Below, in pieces: positions 37,034-45,499 of a stretch of DNA of 64,000 bases. Source of the stretch: Candidatus Albibeggiatoa sp. nov. NOAA (GTDB lineage: Bacteria > Pseudomonadota > Gammaproteobacteria > Beggiatoales > Beggiatoaceae). Under the pieces are notes generated by a model. That model ran no database searches. It worked only from the letters and a program-made list of their open reading frames with translations, and had not been told where the DNA came from. The stretch spans positions 124,001 to 188,000 of the forward strand of contig JAOXRS010000173.1 of assembly GCA_025800385.1 (NCBI GenBank), written 5' to 3'. Within the stretch, counting starts at the first letter, position 1; every line of letters begins with the position of its first letter. The position numbers and the translations under genes were made by a program.

Positions 37034-39142
37034 ATGTTTACGAATAAATTAATAGTTGCATTTATAATCTCTATTATGATTCTTTTGCCAAGTCAAAAAG
37101 TTGCGGCAAAAAAAATTCCCGATTACTTCTCAATGGACGAACTTTTGGAGTTGTCATTAGACAGACTGCTAAAGGTTGATATGGTTACCGTCGCAACAGG
37201 CACAGAACAAACAGTCACACGCGCGCCTGCCTCAACAACAGTTATTACAGCACAAGATATTGAAATGATGGGAGCGCATAATTTAGACGAAGTGCTTGAA
37301 TCCGTTCCGGGGATACACATTAGCCTATCAGAATTACGTTTTGCTCCCCTATACAATGTCCGAGGTATGTTTTCATCAAATAACTATGAAATATTGATGA
37401 TGGTAGATGGTGTACCAATCAAAAGTGTAGTTGATGGAATGCGTGGCTCTCGCCGAGAATCATGGACACCTCCGCCTGTACAATATATCCAACGAATTGA
37501 AGTCATCCGAGGCCCAGGGTCCACATTATATGGTGCTGATGCGGTTGCAGGTGTGGTTAACATCATCACCAAAAGAGCAGAAGATATTCAAAAGCCAGAA
37601 GCAGGTTTACGTATTGCGAGCAACCAAACTTATGATACTTGGGCACTACATACCAGTAGATACAAAGGTTTTGGCATTGGTTTAAGTGTAGATTATTTAA
37701 CCACAGATGGACATCGAGAAACTGTTTATGAGGATATGCAAACCAAGCTAGATGCCAGTGGCTCGACTCATTTGAGTCAAACACCGGGGCGCGCTTATTT
37801 GCAAAAACGTCAATTGAGCCTGAATAGTACAATAACCAAAGGAGATTGGCGTTTAGGTCTTAGTGCAGTCAAAACCCGCAATGCAGGTGCAGGCTTAGGC
37901 GAACCTTTAATTATTAGTCCCGAAGAATATTATGAAACCGATCATTATCAAGTTGATCTAACCTATCATAATCTTGATTTTACAAAGAATTGGGAAACTA
38001 AATTACAGTTGAGTTATCGTGATTTAGCTGATGAAGGGTTTTCGGCTTATACCGTGCGCCCCAGTGGTGTGCGTAATCAATCTGTTTATCCCTACGGCTC
38101 ACCCAATAATACAGGTTATTTTCAACGCCAAGCCCATTTTAATTTAAGTGGCCAATATGATGGGTTTAAAAATCACCATATTCTGGTTGGCATTGGCTAT
38201 GTGTACGCAGACTTATATAAAACCACATGGTCATTTTTACTCACTCGTGATGATCCATTAATCGTTGATTCAAAATCGATTGGTTATTTTTTATTGCCTG
38301 AAAATATTCGTGAAAATCGCTCTTTCGTACTACAGGATGCTTGGCAGCTAACCCCTAATTTAGAGTTAACTACGGGTTTGCGTTATGACTGGTATTCGGA
38401 TTTTGATAGCGCAACCAATCCACGTATCGCGCTGGTTTGGCAGGCCAATCCTAATTTAACGACAAAACTACTTTATGGCCAAGCGTTTCGTGCGCCCTCT
38501 TTTGTTGAAATGTATACCCCTATGAATCGAATAGAAGTCGGTAACCCTAACTTACAAGCAGAAAGTAGCACCACTTGGGAACTGATTTTTGATTATAAAT
38601 TGAATCAAGATGTACATTTAGGTCTGAATTTATTTGATTATAAAGTGAAAGATAAAATTCAACGACGATTGGTTACGTTTGAAGATCGCACAATTTATCG
38701 CCATGAAAATATCGGCACTTTAAGAGGTCAAGGGTTTGAGTTGGAAGGGCAATGGAAAATAAATAGTAAATCCACTTTGCAAGCCAATTATGCCTATGTC
38801 AGCGTAGAAGACAGCGACGGTTTTGAAGCAGGTAACTATCCACATCATCAAGTTTATTTGCGTTATGATTGGTTTTTCCACAATGACTGGCTTTTAAATA
38901 CACGTCTGAATTGGGTTGCGGATAGATCACGCCCTGTTGGTGATGATCGCGCCGAATTAGCTGATTATACTGAGTTGGATATGACTTTACGTTATGCACC
39001 GCGCCAACAACACTGGAATATTTCGCTTGGAGTGAGAAACTTATTAGATGAAGACCGTCGCGAACCGGGAGACCCGCGTTTAATTGGTGATTATCCCAAA
39101 GCGGGACGTGAATGGTTTGGGGAGTTCCGTTATAGGTTTTAG
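37034..39142 (+). CDS. TonB-dependent outer membrane receptor
   Basis: The 702-residue protein has a signal peptide (LIVAFIISIMILLPSQKVAA), an N-terminal plug domain (PASTTVITAQDIEMMGAHNLDEVLESVPGIHIS, then IEVIRGPGSTLYGADAVAGVVNIITK) and a beta-barrel ending in phenylalanine (FGEFRYRF), typical of outer membrane insertion. It imports a ligand (iron chelate, vitamin or other) with TonB/ExbBD energy. The substrate is not deducible. No ABC transporter is adjacent. Confidence 0.93.
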   Translation: MFTNKLIVAFIISIMILLPSQKVAAKKIPDYFSMDELLELSLDRLLKVDMVTVATGTEQTVTRAPASTTVITAQDIEMMGAHNLDEVLESVPGIHISLSELRFAPLYNVRGMFSSNNYEILMMVDGVPIKSVVDGMRGSRRESWTPPPVQYIQRIEVIRGPGSTLYGADAVAGVVNIITKRAEDIQKPEAGLRIASNQTYDTWALHTSRYKGFGIGLSVDYLTTDGHRETVYEDMQTKLDASGSTHLSQTPGRAYLQKRQLSLNSTITKGDWRLGLSAVKTRNAGAGLGEPLIISPEEYYETDHYQVDLTYHNLDFTKNWETKLQLSYRDLADEGFSAYTVRPSGVRNQSVYPYGSPNNTGYFQRQAHFNLSGQYDGFKNHHILVGIGYVYADLYKTTWSFLLTRDDPLIVDSKSIGYFLLPENIRENRSFVLQDAWQLTPNLELTTGLRYDWYSDFDSATNPRIALVWQANPNLTTKLLYGQAFRAPSFVEMYTPMNRIEVGNPNLQAESSTTWELIFDYKLNQDVHLGLNLFDYKVKDKIQRRLVTFEDRTIYRHENIGTLRGQGFELEGQWKINSKSTLQANYAYVSVEDSDGFEAGNYPHHQVYLRYDWFFHNDWLLNTRLNWVADRSRPVGDDRAELADYTELDMTLRYAPRQQHWNISLGVRNLLDEDRREPGDPRLIGDYPKAGREWFGEFRYRF

Positions 39143-39356
39143 TGATGAAGGATTAATCTAATGTTGAAGAAACTGTCGATTGCAGAATATTAAACCCTTG
39201 CCTAATATATTTATAAACAAAGGCTTTTATAATTCTAGGATAACAAATTAGGCTTGTTATACTTTAAATTAGTATTTGCTTATAAACTGAATTATGAGAT
39301 GATTGAAACGATCAACATATTAGCGTCATTGTTCAGATTTATTTAAGGAGATATGA

Positions 39357-39689
39357 ATGCAAGAAGACCCAATGCGAAAAAGTGAGTGTGATAGTAATGA
39401 GCCGTTTGCCTTACGGGTGTTAGGCGATAGTATGGAACCTGAATTTAGAGAAGGCCATATTATTATCATTGATAAAGATGCTGTAGTGAGTAATGAATGT
39501 TATGTTTTAGCCGTATTGGAGGATGAATATATTTTTCGGCAACTGATTATTGATGAGCAAAAAAATTACTTTTTAAAACCACTCAACGATAAGTATCCCA
39601 CCGTGCCTATTTCTGGTATGGATACAGTAAAAGGCGTGATTGTTCAACGCAGTGGCACAAGACGCTCTGAGCATAAACATTATTTATGA
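39357..39689 (+). CDS. S24/LexA C-terminal-fold protein lacking catalytic lysine
   Basis: The 110-residue protein is the peptidase-fold half of LexA/UmuD-like proteins without a DNA-binding domain. The serine lies in LGDSMEPEF (S25). The strand that normally holds the partner lysine reads EYIFRQL, with Arg61 where Lys is expected, so self-cleavage is unlikely. AAGGAG precedes the ATG. A terminator lies directly after it. It may be a structural or regulatory remnant, or a variant family. Confidence 0.75.
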   Translation: MQEDPMRKSECDSNEPFALRVLGDSMEPEFREGHIIIIDKDAVVSNECYVLAVLEDEYIFRQLIIDEQKNYFLKPLNDKYPTVPISGMDTVKGVIVQRSGTRRSEHKHYL

Positions 39690-39699
39690 TGCTATAATG

Positions 39700-39722
39700 A
39701 GGTGTTTTATACACCTTTTTTT
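39700..39722 (+). terminator. Rho-independent terminator after the S24-fold gene
   Basis: AGGTGT (39700-39705), loop TTTAT, ACACCT (39711-39716), followed by TTTTTTT. It sits 24 bases before the AEC transporter start. Confidence 0.75.
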
Positions 39723-39745
39723 ACGACTTTGAGTCATGCCTATTT

Positions 39746-40621
39746 ATGTTAATCCTGCGCATTATTAGTATTTTATTTCCTATCTTTTTTATTGTTTTTG
39801 TCGCTTATTTATATACTCGATCCCGACCTGTCGATATGCGCATCCCCAATCAACTTAATATGGATGTGTTCATTCCCGCGCTATTACTGACCATTTTAGC
39901 GGATAAATCTTTTGACCTGATGCATTATCAACAACTGGCTTTGGTTTGGGTTGGTATTGTCTTATTTTCGGGTATTATTTTGCTGCCATTAGTTGGGTGG
40001 TGGAAAGTGGATGCAAAAACCTTTATTCCACCGATGATGTTTGGTAACACAGGTAATATGGGTATTCCAATCATACTATTTGCATTTGGATCAGAAGCCC
40101 TGCCAATTGCTGCCCTGCTATTTATTCTGTCAACGACAATCAACTTTATCGTCACAAACTCGATTATGGGGCAGCACACCAAATGGTGGCATATTTTCCG
40201 TTTACCCATGGTGATTGCAACGTTACTGGGTCTTACACTCAGTTTGCTCAATATTCAATTGCCAGAATGGCTACTTGTACCTTTAGATATGTTGGGACAA
40301 ATCGCTGTGCCATTGATGCTATTTACGCTGGGTGTGCGCTTGATTGATATTGATTTCAACTATTGGCGTATTGGTTTGCTCGGTGGGATCGTATCGCCTG
40401 TCTTAGGTGTTTTGCTGTATTTGTTAGTACAACCTTATTTGACGATTCCAGACTTGCAGCAACATGTCTTACTGATTTACTGTGCTTTGCCACCTGCAGT
40501 TGTAAACTATATTTTTGCTGAGCAATATCACCAAGAGCCGCACAAAGTGGCCTCTATTGTGTTAATTGGTAATATTCTAAGCCTAATCAGTTTACCGATT
40601 GCATTGGCTTGGACATTGTAA
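39746..40621 (+). CDS. AEC-family (auxin efflux carrier type) transporter
   Basis: The 291-residue inner-membrane protein has about ten transmembrane helices. The GNTGNMGIPIILFAFG block near residue 95 is the AEC (PF03547) signature, and CALPPAVVNYIFAEQY is typical of the C-terminal half. Such carriers export or import organic anions such as malate or malonate. The substrate is not deducible from sequence. It is a single gene preceded by a terminator. Confidence 0.85.
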   Translation: MLILRIISILFPIFFIVFVAYLYTRSRPVDMRIPNQLNMDVFIPALLLTILADKSFDLMHYQQLALVWVGIVLFSGIILLPLVGWWKVDAKTFIPPMMFGNTGNMGIPIILFAFGSEALPIAALLFILSTTINFIVTNSIMGQHTKWWHIFRLPMVIATLLGLTLSLLNIQLPEWLLVPLDMLGQIAVPLMLFTLGVRLIDIDFNYWRIGLLGGIVSPVLGVLLYLLVQPYLTIPDLQQHVLLIYCALPPAVVNYIFAEQYHQEPHKVASIVLIGNILSLISLPIALAWTL

Positions 40622-40936
40622 AATTTTGGTTTGATATAAAATTGACTGGGTATTTCATTTTTTATTAACTATTAAATATGGTTTTTATTTATCCAGTCAA
40701 AAAATTAATATTCAATATCTGCAGCATACGTTTAATAATGCTTTTGTAGCATATAAATAGCATCAGCTGATAAAAGTTCACTTTAGGTATATGCAATACA
40801 AGCCAATTATTGAGAAAAATCAACGCTGAATCAATTAAAAGCGCATTTTCAAACATGGTTATATAACGATATAATGTAGCTAATATCTTTATTTTTGCCG
40901 TCATAAATAGCAAACTGTCTACAAAAGTATCAAAAT
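40622..40936. other. AT-rich intergenic region
   Basis: About 315 bases before the WD40 protein gene. No tRNA or clear hairpin was seen. A minus-strand frame overlapping the next gene's start looks like AT-rich chance. Confidence 0.4.
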
Positions 40937-42379
40937 ATGAAACCATCATTGTATGAAGTGCTCAATATTGCTTTCGATGCTGAGCCAGATCAAATTAAGA
41001 ATGCTGCACAAACGAAAATTAGTCATATTAAAGAAGCGGTGCAGGGTAAAGACTTTATGTTTCTGGGGATTAATAATGATGCTACGCCAGAAGACTTTAA
41101 TGAAGCTGCCAAACAGCGGATAAAAAAAATTAAAGAAGCCTACATCATTTTATCAAACTCCAAAACCCGCGACTCGTACGATAAAAAATTACGAGAAGCA
41201 CACCCTGAAATCTTTAAACGACCTGAGTTAGAACAGAAGCCAGAAGTTGTGGAAACAGCTTCAGATGATATGGATAGCTCGACTTCTTCTAAAGTGGCCT
41301 TACCCAGTTTGAATGACCATACTCAACGTAACCAAATTTTGACAGGTCTGGCTTTATTACTCCTTGTGGTAGGGTTTTATATTTATCAGCTGATGTATCC
41401 TAGTGCACTTGATATTGAGCCAGACAACGAATATATCGTACCGACATTAGCAAGAGGTGTTTGGGAAGGGTATCAAAAAAGTGTACTGAGTAATATTATT
41501 ACGCTTGAAGTCAGCCCAGATGGTCAACGTGTCGCATCAGGTACAACATTGCTAAATAATGTGCAAATTCGTGATATTGCAACAGGTGAAATTCTTCAAG
41601 AGCTTGAAGGAGCAAACCAAATTCAAGTCGTTAAATATCATCCAACTAAGCCCATACTTGCCGTAGGCACTTTATATAATTCTATACATTTATGGGACTT
41701 TGAAGAGGATGAATTACAAAGTTTAGATCATACGCATGATGGTAATATTTCTAAATACTCAGGCATTTACGATATTGCTTTTAACTCTGATGGTAGCTTG
41801 TTTGCCAGTGTGAGTTGGGATGGCAGTATCATGATGTGGGATGTTGAGAACCAAGTTGCTAAATGGACAGTGTATGCCAACAAAGATAAAATTTCAGCGC
41901 ATGGTGACTCAGTTCAAAGTGTTGCGTTTAGTCCAGATGACTCAAAAATTGCGACGGCAAGCTTAGACAATACTGTTCGTATTTGGAATGCTGAAACAGG
42001 TGAACAATTACAAATATTATTGGGTCATACAGATTGGGTTTTATCACTGGCATTTAGTCCAGACGGGCGTTGGTTGGCTTCTGGTGGTGCAGATCATTTT
42101 ATCTATATTTGGGATATGAGCACTTTTGAACGACATAAAATTATTCGAGGTCATGATGACAATGTAGCCGATTTAGTCTTTATGCAAAATAGTAATGTAT
42201 TGATTTCAGGTAGTGCTGACAAAATGGTGCGTTATTGGGAAATTAGTTCTGGCGGCCATGTCCAAACCTTAGAAGGACATACAGGCTTTGTTTATGCAGT
42301 CGCGTTAAGTCCAGATGAAAAGACACTGCTAACAGGTGGTGGTGACGATGTTGTCCGTGTTTGGAAAACTGACGAATAA
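40937..42379 (+). CDS. J-like domain / transmembrane / WD40-repeat protein
   Basis: The 480-residue protein opens with a DnaJ-like helical domain (LYEVLNIAFDAEPDQIKNAA to EAYIILSNSKTRDSYDKKL, residues ~4-88) but lacks the HPD tripeptide needed to stimulate DnaK. A transmembrane helix follows (~133-152). The C-terminal part is a WD40 propeller with about seven blades (for example VAFSPDDSKIATASLDNTVRIW). The propeller would face the periplasm if the N terminus is cytoplasmic. Function unknown; probably a scaffold. Confidence 0.8.
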   Translation: MKPSLYEVLNIAFDAEPDQIKNAAQTKISHIKEAVQGKDFMFLGINNDATPEDFNEAAKQRIKKIKEAYIILSNSKTRDSYDKKLREAHPEIFKRPELEQKPEVVETASDDMDSSTSSKVALPSLNDHTQRNQILTGLALLLLVVGFYIYQLMYPSALDIEPDNEYIVPTLARGVWEGYQKSVLSNIITLEVSPDGQRVASGTTLLNNVQIRDIATGEILQELEGANQIQVVKYHPTKPILAVGTLYNSIHLWDFEEDELQSLDHTHDGNISKYSGIYDIAFNSDGSLFASVSWDGSIMMWDVENQVAKWTVYANKDKISAHGDSVQSVAFSPDDSKIATASLDNTVRIWNAETGEQLQILLGHTDWVLSLAFSPDGRWLASGGADHFIYIWDMSTFERHKIIRGHDDNVADLVFMQNSNVLISGSADKMVRYWEISSGGHVQTLEGHTGFVYAVALSPDEKTLLTGGGDDVVRVWKTDE

Positions 42380-42391
42380 TCTTTCACTAGC

Positions 42392-42424
42392 GGGACTGTG
42401 AGTTTTTTTCAAACTGGCAGTCCT
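42392..42424. terminator. hairpin between convergent genes, GGACTG/CAGTCC repeat
   Basis: GGACTG (42393-42398) pairs with CAGTCC (42418-42423), with an inner AGTTT/AAACT stem. It lies between the WD40 gene and the glycosyltransferase gene and could terminate both. The same arm sequences occur at 10208-10240, suggesting a shared repeat. Confidence 0.55.
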
Positions 42425-42443
42425 GATACTAAACTTACTTCTT

Positions 42444-43457
42444 TCACAGCTCACTATTCACCACTTGCTCCCATAATAAACCAGCCCGTTCAGGCGAGTA
42501 TTGGTGAGAAACATATTGTTGAGCCGTTTGTATATTTTGAACCACTTGTTGTGGGTTTTGTAATGCCCAGCGAATGCCATCGACTAAATCACTTTGAACC
42601 CATACCCACTTTGCAAACTCCTGATATGCTGGCAACGGGTGCGCAACCACAAAACGCCCTGAACGTACTGACTCGATTAAACGGTTAGGGCTTTTAACGG
42701 TTTTCACATCACTATTTAAACTGGGAATAATCACGATATCGGCTTGCTGCATTGCTTGCTGTGTTGCTTCTAATGACCATGGTGAAAAAGTAAGCTGATA
42801 ATTATCTGATTGTGTATTAAATCGCTCGCAAGCCCCTTCAATGCCTCGGTTGGGTTTTGTCACAATGTGTAATGTGATTGGAATTTCAGCACTTAACGGC
42901 GTTAATTTTGGTATAAAAGATTGCAGCGTATCTATATTTTTATAATTACCAAACCACAGTAAATTAAGCCGCTTTGCTGCAGATTGAAAGTAAGCAGGTT
43001 GCTGAGGATATTCATAAGGGTCTGGTATAACAATTGTTTTTTTGCCCGTGTATTTTTCAATAACGCTGGCTAACTCTGGAGTATTAACTGTCACAGTATC
43101 AGCTAAAGCAATCATACTCTGACAATGTTGTGCATAATCTTGTTGTTCTTTAGAATCAAAATAGTTATCACACAAATCGAAAACAACTTTAATGCCACGC
43201 TGTTTGGCTACAATGGCTCTTTGTTCATTGGAAATATGATTGCTTTTAGAAAAAATAACAACATCTTGCGTATGCCAACTGGCCAATTCATCTGAATAAA
43301 AATGTTCTTTTGCAAAAAGAAATGAATTATTATGGTTTCGAGCGGCCAAAAAATAAGCTGGCATAATGACCCTATAACGTGTACTCGCCCATGCTGAAGT
43401 CAAGACACCACCTTGATTTGCAATCTGACTCGTTGTCACCCATAGGATATTTTTCAT
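42444..43457 (-). CDS. glycosyltransferase, family 4-like
   Basis: The 337-residue protein has a Rossmann-like GT-B outline. VFDLCDNYF and VTVNTPELASVIEKY lie in the N-terminal half, and LLWFGNYKNIDTL with a C-terminal SPNRLIESVRSGRFVVAHP block (the acidic E of GT4 enzymes in LIESVRSG). It probably transfers a sugar in cell-surface polysaccharide synthesis. Donor and acceptor are unknown. It is 4 bases downstream of dapE, so it may be transcribed with it. Confidence 0.7.
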   Translation of the reverse strand: MKNILWVTTSQIANQGGVLTSAWASTRYRVIMPAYFLAARNHNNSFLFAKEHFYSDELASWHTQDVVIFSKSNHISNEQRAIVAKQRGIKVVFDLCDNYFDSKEQQDYAQHCQSMIALADTVTVNTPELASVIEKYTGKKTIVIPDPYEYPQQPAYFQSAAKRLNLLWFGNYKNIDTLQSFIPKLTPLSAEIPITLHIVTKPNRGIEGACERFNTQSDNYQLTFSPWSLEATQQAMQQADIVIIPSLNSDVKTVKSPNRLIESVRSGRFVVAHPLPAYQEFAKWVWVQSDLVDGIRWALQNPQQVVQNIQTAQQYVSHQYSPERAGLLWEQVVNSEL

Positions 43458-43461
43458 TGAG

Positions 43462-44592
43462 TTATTCGCCCAGCAGACGCTGTAAAATATTTTCGTATAC
43501 GTCAGCTAATACGTCTAAATCTGCAATACAAATACGTTCATTTAACTTGTGAATGGTATCGTTTAACACGCCTAATTCAATCACTTGTGCACCTGTTGGC
43601 GCGATAAATCGACCGTCAGATGTACCACCAGAAGTTGATAATTCTGTTTCATATCCACATACAGATTGCACAGCCGCTTGAGCCGCCTCGACTAATTCAC
43701 CTTTTGCTGTTAAGAATGGTTTGCCAGAATGTTCCCATTTAATTTCATAATCCACATTGTGTTTTGCCAATAAATCTAAAACGGTTTGTTGTATATCTGT
43801 GTGCTTCAATTCAGTGGAATAGCGAAAATTAAATTTCACAGCCAGCTCACCCGGAATCATATTAGTCGCGCCTGTGCCTGCTTGGATATTCGACACTTGG
43901 AAGCTGGTTGGAGGAAAGAATGAATTGCCTTCATCCCAACGAATTTGAGAGAGTTCATGTAAAACAGGGGCAAAGCGATGAATTGGATTGTCAGCTAAAT
44001 GAGGGTAAGCAACGTGGCCTTGTACACCTTTGACCAATAAATGTGCACCAAGTGAACCGCGGCGGCCATTTTTTACGGTATCTGCAACTTTATTACTACT
44101 GGATGGTTCACCCACTAAGCACCAATCAATATGAGTTTGTTGTGCTTGTAAATGCTCAATGACTTTCACCGTGCCATCAATAGCAGGCCCTTCCTCATCG
44201 CTGGTCAATAAGTATGCGATTGAACCTTTATGATGGGGATTTTTTGCAACAAAGCGTTCACATGCCACAATAAATGCCGCAATATTGCCTTTCATATCTG
44301 CTGCACCGCGCCCATATAAATAGCCTTCATGTTGTGTTGGCTCAAATGGTGGGAATTGCCATCTGGACTCATCGCCTGTGGGTACAACATCGGTATGTCC
44401 CGCAAATACAAATAATGGCGCATCTGTACCACGTCGTAACCATAAATTATCTACTTCACCAAAACGCAAATTTTCAGCTTTAAAATCAAGCTTTTCTAAT
44501 CGTTGGGCAATATAGGGCTGACATTGTTCATCTTTAGGGGTAATAGAAGGACGTTTGATAAGTTCAATTGCTAAATCTAGGCATTCAGACAT
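43462..44592 (-). CDS. dapE: succinyl-diaminopimelate desuccinylase
   Basis: The 376-residue M20-family di-zinc enzyme makes LL-diaminopimelate for lysine and peptidoglycan. Metal and catalytic residues sit in FAGHTDVVPTGD, YGRGAADMKGNI, TSDEEGPAIDG (catalytic E), and the C-terminal IELGVLNDTIHKLNE histidine. STSGGTSDGRFI is also typical. Family length (~375) is normal. Confidence 0.96.
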   Translation of the reverse strand: MSECLDLAIELIKRPSITPKDEQCQPYIAQRLEKLDFKAENLRFGEVDNLWLRRGTDAPLFVFAGHTDVVPTGDESRWQFPPFEPTQHEGYLYGRGAADMKGNIAAFIVACERFVAKNPHHKGSIAYLLTSDEEGPAIDGTVKVIEHLQAQQTHIDWCLVGEPSSSNKVADTVKNGRRGSLGAHLLVKGVQGHVAYPHLADNPIHRFAPVLHELSQIRWDEGNSFFPPTSFQVSNIQAGTGATNMIPGELAVKFNFRYSTELKHTDIQQTVLDLLAKHNVDYEIKWEHSGKPFLTAKGELVEAAQAAVQSVCGYETELSTSGGTSDGRFIAPTGAQVIELGVLNDTIHKLNERICIADLDVLADVYENILQRLLGE

Positions 44593-44757
44593 GGCTAACA
44601 GCTTTATAATTTAAGAGTGTGTAATGGGAGAAGTGATGTGTTGCAAATGATGATAGGTAAGTAAATTATGCAGCAATTAAGGTAGATAATCTAGGTTGTG
44701 GTGGTGATTATTTTTGTAGAGGTGTTTAATATGGCGCAAATCGACCGATCAGTATAT

Positions 44758-44931
44758 CTAAAAACCAACTATCGCTGAGTAAATAACCCAAGCTAAAAAG
44801 CTGAGTTGAGATAGATAAAAATATATTTTAGATGCTGTTTTTTGCTGTAAATATGCGCTGGTAGAATACAACAGCATGAAAATAACCATTGCAACAATAG
44901 CAATCCAGTCTTTCCATTCTAAAAAATCCAT
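44758..44931 (-). CDS. 57-residue two-helix membrane protein
   Basis: A short frame starting at ATG 44931, 5 bases after the mreD stop. It encodes DFLEWKDWIAIVAMVIFMLLYS, an intervening QQKTASK loop, and a second hydrophobic helix (FLAWVIYSAIVGF). This is a good two-helix hairpin profile and a balanced composition for a real small protein. No family recognised. Co-transcription with mreD is likely. Confidence 0.5.
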   Translation of the reverse strand: MDFLEWKDWIAIVAMVIFMLLYSTSAYLQQKTASKIYFYLSQLSFLAWVIYSAIVGF

Positions 44932-44936
44932 TGAAT

Positions 44937-45425
44937 TTAAAAAACCTGATAAGCTCGTTTCATATCACGTAATAAAATGAATATCCACGGCCAAAAAAGT
45001 GTGCTGGTAATCGCTGGATAAATAAATGATAAGCCATGTGGTGGATGACCTAACATGCCACGAATCCAAATGTCTAAAATTTGTGAAATCGTGATTAAGA
45101 CAAAAATTCCCACAGCTTGCTGCCAGAGCGGAAAAACGCGAATTCTACGATGTAATTTCACCCCTGCATAAGCCAATAGACAATAGCCTAGAGAGTGTTG
45201 TCCTAATAATGTATCACTTAATACATCATGTAAAATCCCAACAAACCAACCCACACCCACACCCACACGCTGCGGCGTTGCAATTGCCCAATAAATCAAG
45301 ACCAAAGCAACCCAATCAGGTCGCCAAATCGCAGCCCATTGTGGTAATGGCATAACAGCCAGCATGAGGCTAATCATGAAACTGAATACAATGACCCAGC
45401 CACCGTGATGTTTTTCTAAAGCCAT
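44937..45425 (-). CDS. mreD: rod shape-determining protein MreD
   Basis: The 162-residue inner-membrane protein has about five helices. Family blocks include WRPDWVALVLIYWAIATPQRVGVGVGWFVGILHDVLSDTLLGQHSLGY. It joins MreB/MreC in the elongasome that guides lateral wall synthesis. mreB and mreC are not next to it: the upstream gene is ppdK, 74 bases away. This is unusual for the family. Confidence 0.88.
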   Translation of the reverse strand: MALEKHHGGWVIVFSFMISLMLAVMPLPQWAAIWRPDWVALVLIYWAIATPQRVGVGVGWFVGILHDVLSDTLLGQHSLGYCLLAYAGVKLHRRIRVFPLWQQAVGIFVLITISQILDIWIRGMLGHPPHGLSFIYPAITSTLFWPWIFILLRDMKRAYQVF

Positions 45426-45499
45426 GAGGATGTTTAAGTGTGAATGGTGTTGTAGGGCTGCTAGCTTAATTAAAACGCACAGCCCTAATCAATTACTGT

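Noticed and set aside
40689-40949. Minus-strand hydrophobic 86-residue frame
   Set aside because: It overlaps the start of the WD40 gene, lies in AT-rich DNA, and has no good ribosome site; hydrophobicity comes from T-rich codons.
42398-42688. Plus-strand 96-residue frame after the WD40 gene
   Set aside because: It is antisense to the glycosyltransferase gene and starts inside the convergent hairpin.
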